Numbered from the stretch's first letter, positions 1 to 5,498 are shown. The stretch: DNA of 5,523 nucleotides from JADFNO01 sp965369945 (GCA_965369945.1 CBDUST010000295.1:1-5523); one strand, 5' to 3'. Program-made: numbers and translations. The notes: generated by a model from the sequence alone, not told the origin.

Positions 1-14
1 AGCGCAGTGCAAAC

Positions 15-38
15 GCCCACGAACCTGGATTCGTGGGC
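15..38 (-). terminator. strong hairpin after rplL, terminator or attenuator before the expected rpoB
   Basis: GCCCACGAA and TTCGTGGGC form a perfect 9-bp stem with a 6-nt loop, 48 nt past the rplL stop. On the minus strand the stem is followed by GTTTGC, only a short T-run, so termination may be partial. In E. coli an attenuator sits between rplL and rpoB and lowers transcription of the polymerase genes; this hairpin occupies the same place. Confidence 0.5.
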
Positions 39-85
39 CTTGAGTTTGAGGTGAGATCGCAGACCGCTGAAGTGGGCTGCGCAGA

Positions 86-490
86 TCACTTGATATTGAT
101 CGTAGCGCCGGCCTCTTCGAGCTTGATTTTGAGGGCGTCGGCGTCCTCCTTGGAGATCTTCTCTTTGACGGGTCCGGGTGCGGCGTCTACAACGGCCTTG
201 GCCTCCTTCAGACCGAGGGCGGTCGCTTCGCGTACAGCCTTGATGACCTGGATCTTCTTCTCGCCGATTGCTTCCAGGATCACGTCGAACTCGACCTGTT
301 CTTCTTCTTCGGCTGCCTCACCGCCGCCCGGACCGGCCATGACGACGGCGCCACCGGCCGCGGGTTCGATGTCGTATGTGTCCTTCATATAGTCCGCCAA
401 ATCGACGGCTTCTTTGAGGGTAAGCCCGGCGATCTCGTCGCCCATCTTGCTGATTTTCTTCTCGAATGTTTTGGTTGCTTCTTCAGACAT
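86..490 (-). CDS. rplL: 50S ribosomal protein L7/L12
   Basis: This gene encodes the flexible stalk protein L7/L12 (134 aa), several copies of which bind L10 on the large ribosomal subunit and recruit and stimulate translational GTPases (IF2, EF-Tu, EF-G, RF3). The N-terminal dimerisation helices are residues 1-43 (TLKEAVDLADYMKD). A Gly/Ala/Glu-rich hinge follows at about 44-65, with PGGGEAAEEEE. The globular C-terminal domain runs from about 66, with the family hallmarks FDVILEAIGEKKIQVIKAVR and ATALGLKEAKAVVDAAPGPVKE. The length is slightly above the usual 120-130 aa because of the long hinge. ATG at 490 is preceded by a GGAG ribosome binding site (501-504) with a 10-nt spacer. The gene lies 144 nt downstream of rplJ, a gap long enough for its own control signals, and is followed by a strong hairpin. 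Identification is very secure. Confidence 0.98.
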   Translation of the reverse strand: MSEEATKTFEKKISKMGDEIAGLTLKEAVDLADYMKDTYDIEPAAGGAVVMAGPGGGEAAEEEEQVEFDVILEAIGEKKIQVIKAVREATALGLKEAKAVVDAAPGPVKEKISKEDADALKIKLEEAGATINIK

Positions 491-530
491 GAGTATCTAG
501 CTCCACGGTCAAGTTTCATCATCCGAGAGG

Positions 531-567
531 CGCTGCCCTTTGCAGCGTTTAACCCCTGGTTGTGGGG
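531..567 (-). promoter_or_regulatory. two adjacent hairpins in the rplJ-rplL spacer
   Basis: A perfect 6-bp stem CGCTGC/GCAGCG with a 5-nt loop occupies 531-547. A weaker CCCC/GGGG stem lies at 553-567. There is no U-tract, so a classical terminator is unlikely. In the transcript they precede the rplL ribosome binding site by about 25 nt and may act as an RNA-processing, stability or translational control element. Confidence 0.35.
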
Positions 568-594
568 CCAGTCGGACGAAGTAAATCTGTTTTC

Positions 595-624
595 AATATA
601 GTTCGTTAGAGAAATCGGGGTCAG
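595..624 (-). promoter_or_regulatory. possible internal promoter for rplL
   Basis: In the 144-nt rplJ-rplL gap the minus strand carries CTGACC (619-624), an 18-nt spacer, and TATATT (595-600), with 4/6 and 5/6 consensus matches. Transcription would start near 588 and give a leader of about 98 nt. An extra promoter would be one way to make the surplus L7/L12 needed for several copies per ribosome. This is a sequence match only. Confidence 0.35.
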
Positions 625-634
625 GCCGAGTTGA

Positions 635-1180
635 TCAACCGGCCTTTGCGATCGTCTCTCCATCTTCGAGTTTGTTCTGTATCTCCTTGACGATGCTGAG
701 GATGGTCGATCCCGGGCTGAGTGCGGCCCCCACAACGTTGCCGGCGGGAGCGAGCACAAGCTGCACGATACGGCCTTGAGCTTCATCCTTCGTCGGGAAC
801 TGACTGAGCTTCTTGACACCGGCTTCGCCGTCGAAGTATTCGCCGTCCAGTACCGCCGCTTTGAGTTGTAGATGTTCGACCTTCTTGGCCCACGCGACCA
901 GCTCTCGCGCGACGTCCACGACGGACTGCCCGCCATAGGCCAGCGCAGACGGTCCCTGAAGCGCCGGGCGCAGGAATTCAAGAGCGGTTCCAGCGAAGGC
1001 CTTGCGCGCCAGCGTATTCTTGACGATCGTGACGCGAATGTCCTTTGCCCCCAAATCCAAACGCATGGCGTTGTTCTGGTTGGCGTCCATCCCTCGGATT
1101 TCGATCACCAGCGCGCTGTCGATATCGCCGAAGCGCTTCTTGTAGTCGGCGATCATCATTTCCTTGACCGGTTTGCTCAT
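635..1180 (-). CDS. rplJ: 50S ribosomal protein L10
   Basis: L10 (181 aa) anchors the L7/L12 dimers to 23S rRNA at the base of the ribosomal stalk and, in well-studied bacteria, represses its own operon as the L10-L12 complex. Visible L10 features are the N-terminal MSKPVKEMMIADYKKRF helix, the rRNA-binding block IRVTIVKNTLARKAF (about residues 48-62), and the GPSALAYGG strand (about 76-84). The C-terminal helix STILSIVKEIQNKLEDGE is the expected docking site for L12 dimers. The length fits the longer L10 versions (E. coli 165 aa, others near 180). ATG at 1180 has a GGGAG site (1188-1192) with a 7-nt spacer. Only 34 nt separate it from the rplA stop, which leaves little room for the large L10 leader seen upstream of rplJ in E. 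coli. Confidence 0.97.
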   Translation of the reverse strand: MSKPVKEMMIADYKKRFGDIDSALVIEIRGMDANQNNAMRLDLGAKDIRVTIVKNTLARKAFAGTALEFLRPALQGPSALAYGGQSVVDVARELVAWAKKVEHLQLKAAVLDGEYFDGEAGVKKLSQFPTKDEAQGRIVQLVLAPAGNVVGAALSPGSTILSIVKEIQNKLEDGETIAKAG

Positions 1181-1214
1181 CGTGATGCTCCCGTCTTACC
1201 GCTCGTTGGCACGT

Positions 1215-1898
1215 TCAAAGCCGAATTTGCACGCCCGGCGTCATGGTCCCGCTGATAACGCATTTCTTGATGTACTGTCCTTTGGAAGAGGCCGGCTTCA
1301 TCTTTTCGATCGTGTTGAGGAAGAACTCAAGATTCTCGATGATGTCCTCTTCGGAGAAACTCGTCTTACCAACGACGCAGTGAACGTTGCCGCCCGTGTC
1401 GTTTCTGAATTCGATCTTGCCCGCTGAATACTCCTTCACGGCGGTGGTCACGTCGGGGGTGACGGTGCCTGCCTTCGGTGAAGGCATCAGACCCTTGGGG
1501 CCCAGTGTACGGCCGAGCTTGCTGACCACGCGCATCATGTCCGGTGAGGCCACCGCGACATCGAATTCCATCCATCCGCCTTCGATTTTCTCCACGAGCT
1601 CAGGTCCACCTGCCTCGATGGCTCCCGCCGCCTTTGCCGCATCGACAGAATCTTCCGAGCAAAAGCAAATCACGCGCGCCGTCTTACCAACACCCTTGGG
1701 CATCGAGATCGAACTACGGATTTGTTGGTCGGCTTGCCGCGGGTCGATTCCTAGATGAACCGAAACCTCTACCGATTGGTCGAACTTCGGTCCCTTGAAG
1801 GATTTGATCGCCTTGACAGCGTCGGCGATCGGCTGCGGCCCCTGATACTTGGCGGCGATCTGAGCGTTGGCGGCGCTTCGTTTGCCTGAAGTTGACAT
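1215..1898 (-). CDS. rplA: 50S ribosomal protein L1
   Basis: L1 (227 aa from this start) binds helices 76-78 of 23S rRNA, forms the mobile L1 stalk that helps release deacylated tRNA from the E site, and is the known translational repressor of the L11 operon in E. coli. Family hallmarks are SVEVSVHLGIDPRQADQQIR near the N terminus, FDVAVASPDMMRVVSKLGR, the signature TLGPKGLMPSPKAGTVTPDV, and YIKKCVISGTMTPGV at the end. I chose ATG at 1898 because GGAGG (1908-1912) precedes it with a 9-nt spacer. The longer reading from TTG at 1919 adds MRWRAEP, overlaps rplK and would place the ribosome binding site inside the gene. The ribosome binding site lies inside the last codons of rplK and only 4 nt separate the two genes, which suggests translational coupling. 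The N terminus is a few residues shorter than in E. coli L1 (234 aa). Confidence 0.97.
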   Translation of the reverse strand: MSTSGKRSAANAQIAAKYQGPQPIADAVKAIKSFKGPKFDQSVEVSVHLGIDPRQADQQIRSSISMPKGVGKTARVICFCSEDSVDAAKAAGAIEAGGPELVEKIEGGWMEFDVAVASPDMMRVVSKLGRTLGPKGLMPSPKAGTVTPDVTTAVKEYSAGKIEFRNDTGGNVHCVVGKTSFSEEDIIENLEFFLNTIEKMKPASSKGQYIKKCVISGTMTPGVQIRL

Positions 1899-1902
1899 CG
1901 GT

Positions 1903-2328
1903 TCAGCCCTCCACCTCAACGCCCATCGAACGGGCGGTGCCTTCGATAACCCGCATTGCCGACTCTATACTGCCCGCATTGAGATCCTCGATTTTTTCCT
2001 GAGCGATCGTTCGGACCTGATCCTTGGTGATGCTGCCGACCTTGTTGGTATTCGGCTCACCTGATCCCTTCTCGATTCCGGCGGCGTTCTTGATCAACAC
2101 GGCTGCGGGTGAGGATTTGATCTCGATGTCAAACGACCGATCGTGGTAGACCGTGATCAGACATCCGACGACCTTGCCACCCAAGTCTTTGGTGCGTTCG
2201 TTGAACAATTGGATGAACTGCCCGGGATTGACGCCGGCAGCGCCGAGGGCGGGTCCCAAGGGCGGGGCCGGGGTGGCCTGTCCTCCGGGTGCGACGATCT
2301 TGAGTTGCTTTTCAACGCGCTTGGCCAT
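1903..2328 (-). CDS. rplK: 50S ribosomal protein L11
   Basis: L11 (141 aa, close to the E. coli length) binds the GTPase-associated region of 23S rRNA and is needed for normal factor function and, in other bacteria, for RelA-dependent stringent signalling. The N-terminal domain shows the proline-rich loop PAPPLGPALG (about residues 20-29), the thiostrepton-contact region. The family strand ITVYHDRSFDIEIKSSPAAV follows. The rRNA-binding C-terminal domain carries GSGEPNTNKVGSITKDQV and ends with the signature RVIEGTARSMGVEVEG. ATG at 2328 has AGGAG (2335-2339) with a 6-nt spacer and a second GGAGG just upstream (2341-2345). It is the first gene of the cluster. In most bacteria secE-nusG precede it; here the preceding gene on the strand is a secreted FG-GAP protein. 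Confidence 0.98.
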   Translation of the reverse strand: MAKRVEKQLKIVAPGGQATPAPPLGPALGAAGVNPGQFIQLFNERTKDLGGKVVGCLITVYHDRSFDIEIKSSPAAVLIKNAAGIEKGSGEPNTNKVGSITKDQVRTIAQEKIEDLNAGSIESAMRVIEGTARSMGVEVEG

Positions 2329-2346
2329 GAGAATCTCCTACCTCCC

Positions 2347-2372
2347 ACCACGCCCCGAGTCGTCTCGGTGGT
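2347..2372 (-). promoter_or_regulatory. leader hairpin just upstream of the rplK ribosome binding site, possible L1 autoregulatory site
   Basis: In the RNA sense ACCA-CCGAG-ACGA-CTCGG-GGCG-TGGT folds into a 5-bp upper stem and a 4-bp lower stem separated by a one-sided 4-nt bulge. It ends immediately before the two ribosome binding motifs of rplK (2335-2345). L1 is known to repress the L11 operon by binding a two-stem structure with an asymmetric internal loop near the rplK start, so position and shape fit. I did not verify the specific L1-contact bases. The rest of the leader (2373-2456) is C-rich with only weak hairpins. Confidence 0.35.
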
Positions 2373-2462
2373 TCCGCTCGCCAGAAGGCCAGGTTCCCGC
2401 GTCCGGGGGCGGGGGTGGGCGGCGACGCAGTGGTGCATGCGGTGTTGGATTTCGAGCCGGGC

Positions 2463-2490
2463 AGTATAGCTGGAAATAGAATCGGGGCAA
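2463..2490 (-). promoter_or_regulatory. sigma70-like promoter for the rplK operon
   Basis: On the minus strand TTGCCC (2485-2490) and TATACT (2463-2468) are separated by 16 nt. They match the TTGACA and TATAAT consensus at 4/6 and 5/6 positions. Transcription would begin near 2456, giving a leader of about 128 nt before the rplK ATG. No other gene starts between this site and rplK, and it follows directly on a terminator-like hairpin. Confidence 0.55.
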
Positions 2491-2506
2491 GGCACGACGT
2501 GTAAAG

Positions 2507-2526
2507 CCGCGAGCAGCAGCTCGCGG
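2507..2526 (-). terminator. perfect 8-bp stem-loop upstream of the ribosomal operon, possible terminator
   Basis: CCGCGAGC and GCTCGCGG form a perfect 8-bp GC-rich stem with a 4-nt loop. On the minus strand it is followed by CTTTACAC, so the U-tract is short. It sits between the surface-protein genes and the rplK promoter (2463-2490), a sensible place to stop read-through. It could also be a plain structural hairpin. The 106 nt between it and the heptad array (2527-2632) show no recognisable signal. Confidence 0.4.
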
Positions 2527-2632
2527 TAACGATGCTTGTGGCTTTGATGGGTAGCGCAACGGCGTTTGCGATTGCGCGGTGGATCGGTCTGTGCAATTCG
2601 GCCGAGACCGCTCGCGGGGACGCGGCGGCTCG

Positions 2633-2688
2633 CTCCTGATTCCTGGATGCCTTCCTCCTAATGCCTAGTGCCCAGTGCCTTCTTCTTC
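2633..2688. repeat. degenerate tandem array of 7-bp units
   Basis: Eight consecutive heptamers can be laid out in register on the plus strand: CTCCTGA, TTCCTGG, ATGCCTT, CCTCCTA, ATGCCTA, GTGCCCA, GTGCCTT and CTTCTTC. The approximate consensus is NTGCCTN, or NAGGCAN on the minus strand. The array starts directly behind the TAA of the orphan dockerin module. The units vary but keep the central CC(T) phase throughout. It resembles in kind the short tandemly repeated heptanucleotides known from cyanobacterial intergenic regions; function is unknown. No gene is visible from here to the hairpin at 2507-2526. Confidence 0.6.
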
Positions 2689-2784
2689 TTACGGACACGC
2701 TCCCCAGTTGGCGAGGAGGGCGATGAGGTTGGAGGTTACGACCTTGTTGCCGCTGTCGAAGGGCGCATCGGACCTGTCGTAGTT
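2689..2784 (-). pseudogene. orphan degenerate dockerin-type half-module
   Basis: In the frame one base off from the FG-GAP gene, and beginning right at its stop codon, 31 codons encode NYDRSDAPFDSGNKVV and then TSNLIALLANWGACP before a TAA. This aligns without gaps over 27 residues to the second dockerin module of the gene at 4944-5384, with 14 identities by eye, including ALLANWG and the final CP. The calcium-ligand positions are lost: D-x-D-x-N...D becomes P-x-D-x-G...N, and the first Cys is a Ser. A short reading frame could start at ATG 2811 (MSSGRYPAS..., 40 aa in total), overlapping the FG-GAP gene, but I see no sign that it is translated. It is either the eroded tail of a lost gene or a former C-terminal extension of the FG-GAP protein. 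Removing one base near 2786-2788 would fuse the two. Confidence 0.6.
2691..2723 (-). repeat. near-identical copy of the dockerin 3' end (partner 4946-4978)
   Basis: These 33 nt match 4946-4978 at 31 positions, with a 22-nt uninterrupted identity (2702-2723 against 4957-4978). Both copies encode the end ALLANWGxCP and share the TAA stop that follows. Synonymous positions are preserved too, which is more than protein-level selection requires and points to recent duplication or gene conversion between dockerin tails. Confidence 0.6.
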
Positions 2785-2785
2785 G

Positions 2786-4651
2786 CTAGCCGGATATCGT
2801 CCAGAAGACATGGTCAACGCAATCCAGCCATGGGAAAAGGAATATAAAGCCCACAACGCGAACTTCGTATCGAGTCATCACTTCGCCAGTGACGGGCTCT
2901 ACATGATTTGTCGGTATGCCGGCGAATGTCCTGACCGTATCGGCGTTGAGCGATTGCGTGTCCGTGCCAACAACATCCCACGAATTCGTGTTGTAGTTCC
3001 AGAATGAGATTGTGAGTTCCAAACCGACGGTGTTCGCCGACGATTCGATCGTCACGTCGAGCGAAGCTGGCGAATCGTTTGGCAAAAATCCAAAGAAATC
3101 CAGCGTGATCGGAGCTTCGGTTGGATTGAGTACGATGCCCGGGTTGTAGCACAGCTTGTCGTCATCCGAGTCCAGAAGGCTGTTCAGGTCACCGGAATCG
3201 TAGAAACCGCGGAACGTGCTGAAGTCGCCGAGGATTCCCTGGCAGGCGTCGCCGATGCCGTCCTCATCGGAATCCTCTTGGTTGGGATTGAACGTGCCGG
3301 GACAGTTGTCGCACGTGTCAGCAATGCCATCGCTATCCGCATCGGGTCCGTCCAAGGCATAGAAATACGCTGACCCTGAGCCGGTGCCGTCATCATCATC
3401 GCCTTCAGAACCGACGATGACCGACGTGCCGGAGACGGCGACCGCCGAGCCGTATAGATCGCGAACATCGGCATCGCTCTGCGTGAGCTTTTGTTGCAAT
3501 GACCATCCGATCGCTTCGGGGCTACCGAAGTGGAATAAGTAGGCCGCGCCTGAATCACAATCAGGATCTTCCGGGCATAGATCATCGTTCCATCGAGAAC
3601 CAACAAGTGCGTAGTCACCATCAATGGAAACGGATCTGCCGAACTGATCACCCAGTGCCATGTCGGGCGCTTCGAGCTTTTGTTCTTGGACCCATAGCTT
3701 CCCGTCAAAGCGGAAGACATAGGCCGATCCAGAATCGCACGAAATGTTCTCAGGGCAGGCTGTGTCATCCCGGCCGGCGCCGATGAGGGCGAGATCGCCG
3801 TTGATCGAGACTCCCCATCCGAACTCATCGCTCACCTGAGCATCCGAGGCGGTGAGCTTCTGCAACTCGTTCCAATTGTCACCGTCAAATTGGAAGATGT
3901 AGGCGGAGCCGGAGTTGGAGCCATCGTCATTGTTTCTGGGCGCCCCGACAAGGATCGTGTTGCCACTAATGGAGACGGTTAGACCGAACGCATCGCCGAA
4001 ATCCGGGTCGGAGGCCATCAACTTTTGATCGAGTTCCCAAGTTTCGCCGGTGAATCGATAGACGTACGCTGCCCCGGCGTTGCAGTCGGGGCCTCCGCCG
4101 CACGCCTCATCCTGCCAGGGAGCGCCGATGACAATGACATCTCCGCTGACCGAGACGGAAATGCCGTACTGATCTATCGCTTCATCATCGAAGGCAATGA
4201 GCTTCTGTTTTTCGATCCATGAACCATTCTCAAACCGGAAGACATACGCGGATCCAGAGTCGCAAAAGATGTTGTCGGGTGGTGGACAAGCGTCATCGTT
4301 CATCGGTGAGCCGACCACGGCGACGTCGCCGCTGATGGCCACGGTATGTCCGAACCGATCCTGTGAGTTGGCATCGGATGGTGTGATCGCTTGCTCCTCG
4401 ATCCACGACCCGTCAATGAATCGAAACAGATAGGCGGACCCCCAGGCGAATTCGAATGGGCCATCGTTATTCCACGCCCCGATGATTGCGGCATCCCCGC
4501 TGATCGACACGGAGTTTCCAAACAGATCAAGCAGGGCCGCGTCTGACGCGGTCAGCTTCTGCATCTCGCATGGAGCGACCTGACCGTGGGTGAAGGTAGC
4601 CAGGGCGATGGGGGTCATGAGAACAACGCCGAACTGGTGCAATCGATACAT
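2786..4651 (-). CDS. secreted FG-GAP repeat (seven-bladed beta-propeller) protein with TSP3 calcium segment
   Basis: Predicted exported protein of 621 aa with no visible enzymatic motif; a surface or extracellular binding role is inferred. A signal peptide is likely at residues 1-24 (positively charged MYRLHQ, then hydrophobic FGVVLMTPIALATF). Seven repeats follow at about 31-86, 87-148, 149-208, 209-263, 264-323, 324-386 and 387-435. Their pattern is QKLTASD..D.FG.SVSISGD.A.VGA..DD..SGSAYVFRF..G.W, which fits the FG-GAP_2 type and a seven-bladed propeller. Residues 436-470 are a thrombospondin-type-3 calcium segment (DADSDGIADTCDNCPG...DSDEDGIGDAC). Residues 475-621 form a beta-rich C-terminal domain (PGIVLNPTEAP, HVEPVTGEVMTRYEV, ending VFWTISG) that resembles the tail domain of many planctomycete secreted proteins as I remember them. 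The start at 4651 is preferred over ATG 4699: it has GGAG (4660-4663) 8 nt upstream and begins directly at the signal peptide. Confidence 0.9.
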   Translation of the reverse strand: MYRLHQFGVVLMTPIALATFTHGQVAPCEMQKLTASDAALLDLFGNSVSISGDAAIIGAWNNDGPFEFAWGSAYLFRFIDGSWIEEQAITPSDANSQDRFGHTVAISGDVAVVGSPMNDDACPPPDNIFCDSGSAYVFRFENGSWIEKQKLIAFDDEAIDQYGISVSVSGDVIVIGAPWQDEACGGGPDCNAGAAYVYRFTGETWELDQKLMASDPDFGDAFGLTVSISGNTILVGAPRNNDDGSNSGSAYIFQFDGDNWNELQKLTASDAQVSDEFGWGVSINGDLALIGAGRDDTACPENISCDSGSAYVFRFDGKLWVQEQKLEAPDMALGDQFGRSVSIDGDYALVGSRWNDDLCPEDPDCDSGAAYLFHFGSPEAIGWSLQQKLTQSDADVRDLYGSAVAVSGTSVIVGSEGDDDDGTGSGSAYFYALDGPDADSDGIADTCDNCPGTFNPNQEDSDEDGIGDACQGILGDFSTFRGFYDSGDLNSLLDSDDDKLCYNPGIVLNPTEAPITLDFFGFLPNDSPASLDVTIESSANTVGLELTISFWNYNTNSWDVVGTDTQSLNADTVRTFAGIPTNHVEPVTGEVMTRYEVRVVGFIFLFPWLDCVDHVFWTISG

Positions 4652-4890
4652 CTTAGATTCTCCGGTCTTCGGACCAACGGGGAATGGGCGTCGCTTCATA
4701 AGATGTTCTACGGTAGGTATCTAGGCATCGTTTCATAGAAAATCCGGCCAAACGGTCCATTGCCACGGCCATGACCGATCAGCCGAGGTAGGAAACTCGA
4801 TGCGACGAGCGGTAGCGGCAGATCGCAGCCGCCCCGGGCGATCACGCCGACAGCGGCGACTGATTGTGGTTGGGCGAATCCGCGGGTTAC

Positions 4891-4907
4891 TCCCGATGAA
4901 ATCGGGA
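4891..4907. repeat. perfect 7-bp stem-loop in the spacer between the two surface-protein genes
   Basis: TCCCGAT-GAA-ATCGGGA is a perfect inverted repeat, 36 nt downstream of the stop of the dockerin gene. Neither strand has a U-tract behind it, so it would be a weak intrinsic terminator at most. The rest of the 292-nt spacer (4652-4943) holds the ribosome binding site of the FG-GAP gene (4660-4663) and three 8-bp repeats (4918-4941). I see no convincing promoter. Confidence 0.4.
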
Positions 4908-4917
4908 CGGCTATCTG

Positions 4918-4941
4918 GATGCTATGATGCCTTGATGCCAT
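4918..4941. repeat. three tandem 8-bp units directly after the dockerin gene stop
   Basis: GATGCTAT, GATGCCTT and GATGCCAT follow each other without gaps and end 2 nt from the stop codon of the dockerin gene (4944-4946). The core GATGCC resembles the ATGCC core of the heptad array behind the other dockerin tail at 2633-2688. Confidence 0.45.
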
Positions 4942-4943
4942 CT

Positions 4944-5384
4944 TTACGGACACGGCCCCCAGTTGGCGAGGAGGGCGAGAATATCACTTGCGCCGACGAA
5001 TCCGTTGTCGTCGAAATCGGCGGGACAGCCTCTGCAAGGCCCCCAACTTGCCAGCAGTGCCAGCACATCGGAGGCGCCGACGGAACCGTCATCATCTAGG
5101 TCGGCAGGGCATGGAAGGTTGGGTCCGGGCCCGATCGCGTACAAGAAGCCCTGGAAGGGGTGGTCAGTGGTGAAGTAGACCGTGCCGTCAACGTCGATGG
5201 CGAACTGTGTGCGACTCACACTGCCGACGGCGTCGAAGATCCACCGCAACTCACCATCGGGGCGATATGCGTACACCGAGTTGCCACCGCTACCCACGTA
5301 CACGGTGCCTCGACCGTCCACGACGGGCCGCCCGAGCCAGGATGCGGCGGGATGCACCCACTGAACGACACCATCCGCGCTCAC
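4944..5384 (-). CDS. 3' portion of a secreted PQQ-like beta-propeller protein with two dockerin-type modules (5'-truncated)
   Basis: The visible part has propeller blades followed by a calcium-binding tail. Blade motifs are VDGRGTVYVGSGGNSVYAYR with DGELRW, and IDVDGTVYFTT with GFLYAIG, numbered from GTG 5384. Two dockerin-like modules follow: D95-L-D97-D-D99-G-S-V-G-A-S-D106 and D123-F-D125-D-N127-G-F-V-G-A-S-D134. Each has EF-hand-like calcium ligands and is bracketed by Cys (C92/C117, C120/C145). The protein ends ALLANWGPCP. The GTG at 5384 is only the first usable start codon and is probably not the true start. The same frame stays open to 5480 and reads a further half blade (PCIGADGTIYATGLFGLHAV, about 5382-5441) before a TGA at 5481-5483. 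The gene therefore seems to have lost its 5' part, and this copy is probably not functional. Such tails are typical of planctomycete exported proteins; the binding partner is unknown. Confidence 0.72.
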   Translation of the reverse strand: MSADGVVQWVHPAASWLGRPVVDGRGTVYVGSGGNSVYAYRPDGELRWIFDAVGSVSRTQFAIDVDGTVYFTTDHPFQGFLYAIGPGPNLPCPADLDDDGSVGASDVLALLASWGPCRGCPADFDDNGFVGASDILALLANWGPCP

Positions 5385-5464
5385 CGCGTGCAGTCCAAAG
5401 AGGCCCGTTGCGTAAATGGTGCCGTCGGCGCCGATACAAGGTAAGCCGTCCGCTTGAATAACAT

Positions 5465-5498
5465 TTAAAACCGGGGACAGTCACCTATTTCTTGGCCC
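5465..5498. mobile_element. REP-like palindrome, probable edge of a Y1/REP-associated transposon-type sequence
   Basis: GGGGACAGTCACC (5473-5485) is an imperfect palindrome (GGGGAC-A-GTCACC, one mismatch) flanked by AAAACC and TATTTC. I recall this core as a widely dispersed terminal motif near REP-associated (IS200-like, Y1) transposases in many environmental bacterial genomes; no transposase is present in the window. The reading frame of the beta-propeller gene is closed exactly here. The remaining bases to 5523 show no recognisable gene. Confidence 0.4.

Noticed and set aside
33..392. Plus-strand open frames opposite the ribosomal and surface genes
   Set aside because: They are antisense shadows of strongly identified minus-strand genes, with Ser/Arg/Pro-rich composition and no motifs.
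1215..1919. Longer rplA reading starting at TTG 1919
   Set aside because: It overlaps the rplK stop and swallows the GGAGG site that fits ATG 1898; the extra MRWRAEP is unlike the L1 N terminus.
2403..2422. G-rich stretch on the plus strand in the rplK leader, possible G-quadruplex
   Set aside because: Only three runs of three or more G plus one GG are present, and the RNA made here would be the C-rich strand.
2312..2698. 128-aa minus-strand open frame upstream of rplK
   Set aside because: It overlaps rplK, runs through the promoter, the C-rich leader and the heptad array, is rich in Arg/Ala/Pro as expected for a chance frame in GC-rich DNA, and shows no family motif, including none of NusG or SecE.
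2786..4699. Longer FG-GAP protein starting at ATG 4699
   Set aside because: No ribosome binding site precedes it, and its extra 16 residues would lie in front of a normal signal peptide that has its own GGAG at 4660-4663.
4708..4953. 81-aa minus-strand open frame in the spacer
   Set aside because: It overlaps the dockerin gene end and the 7-bp hairpin, has no ribosome binding site that I can see and no recognisable motif.
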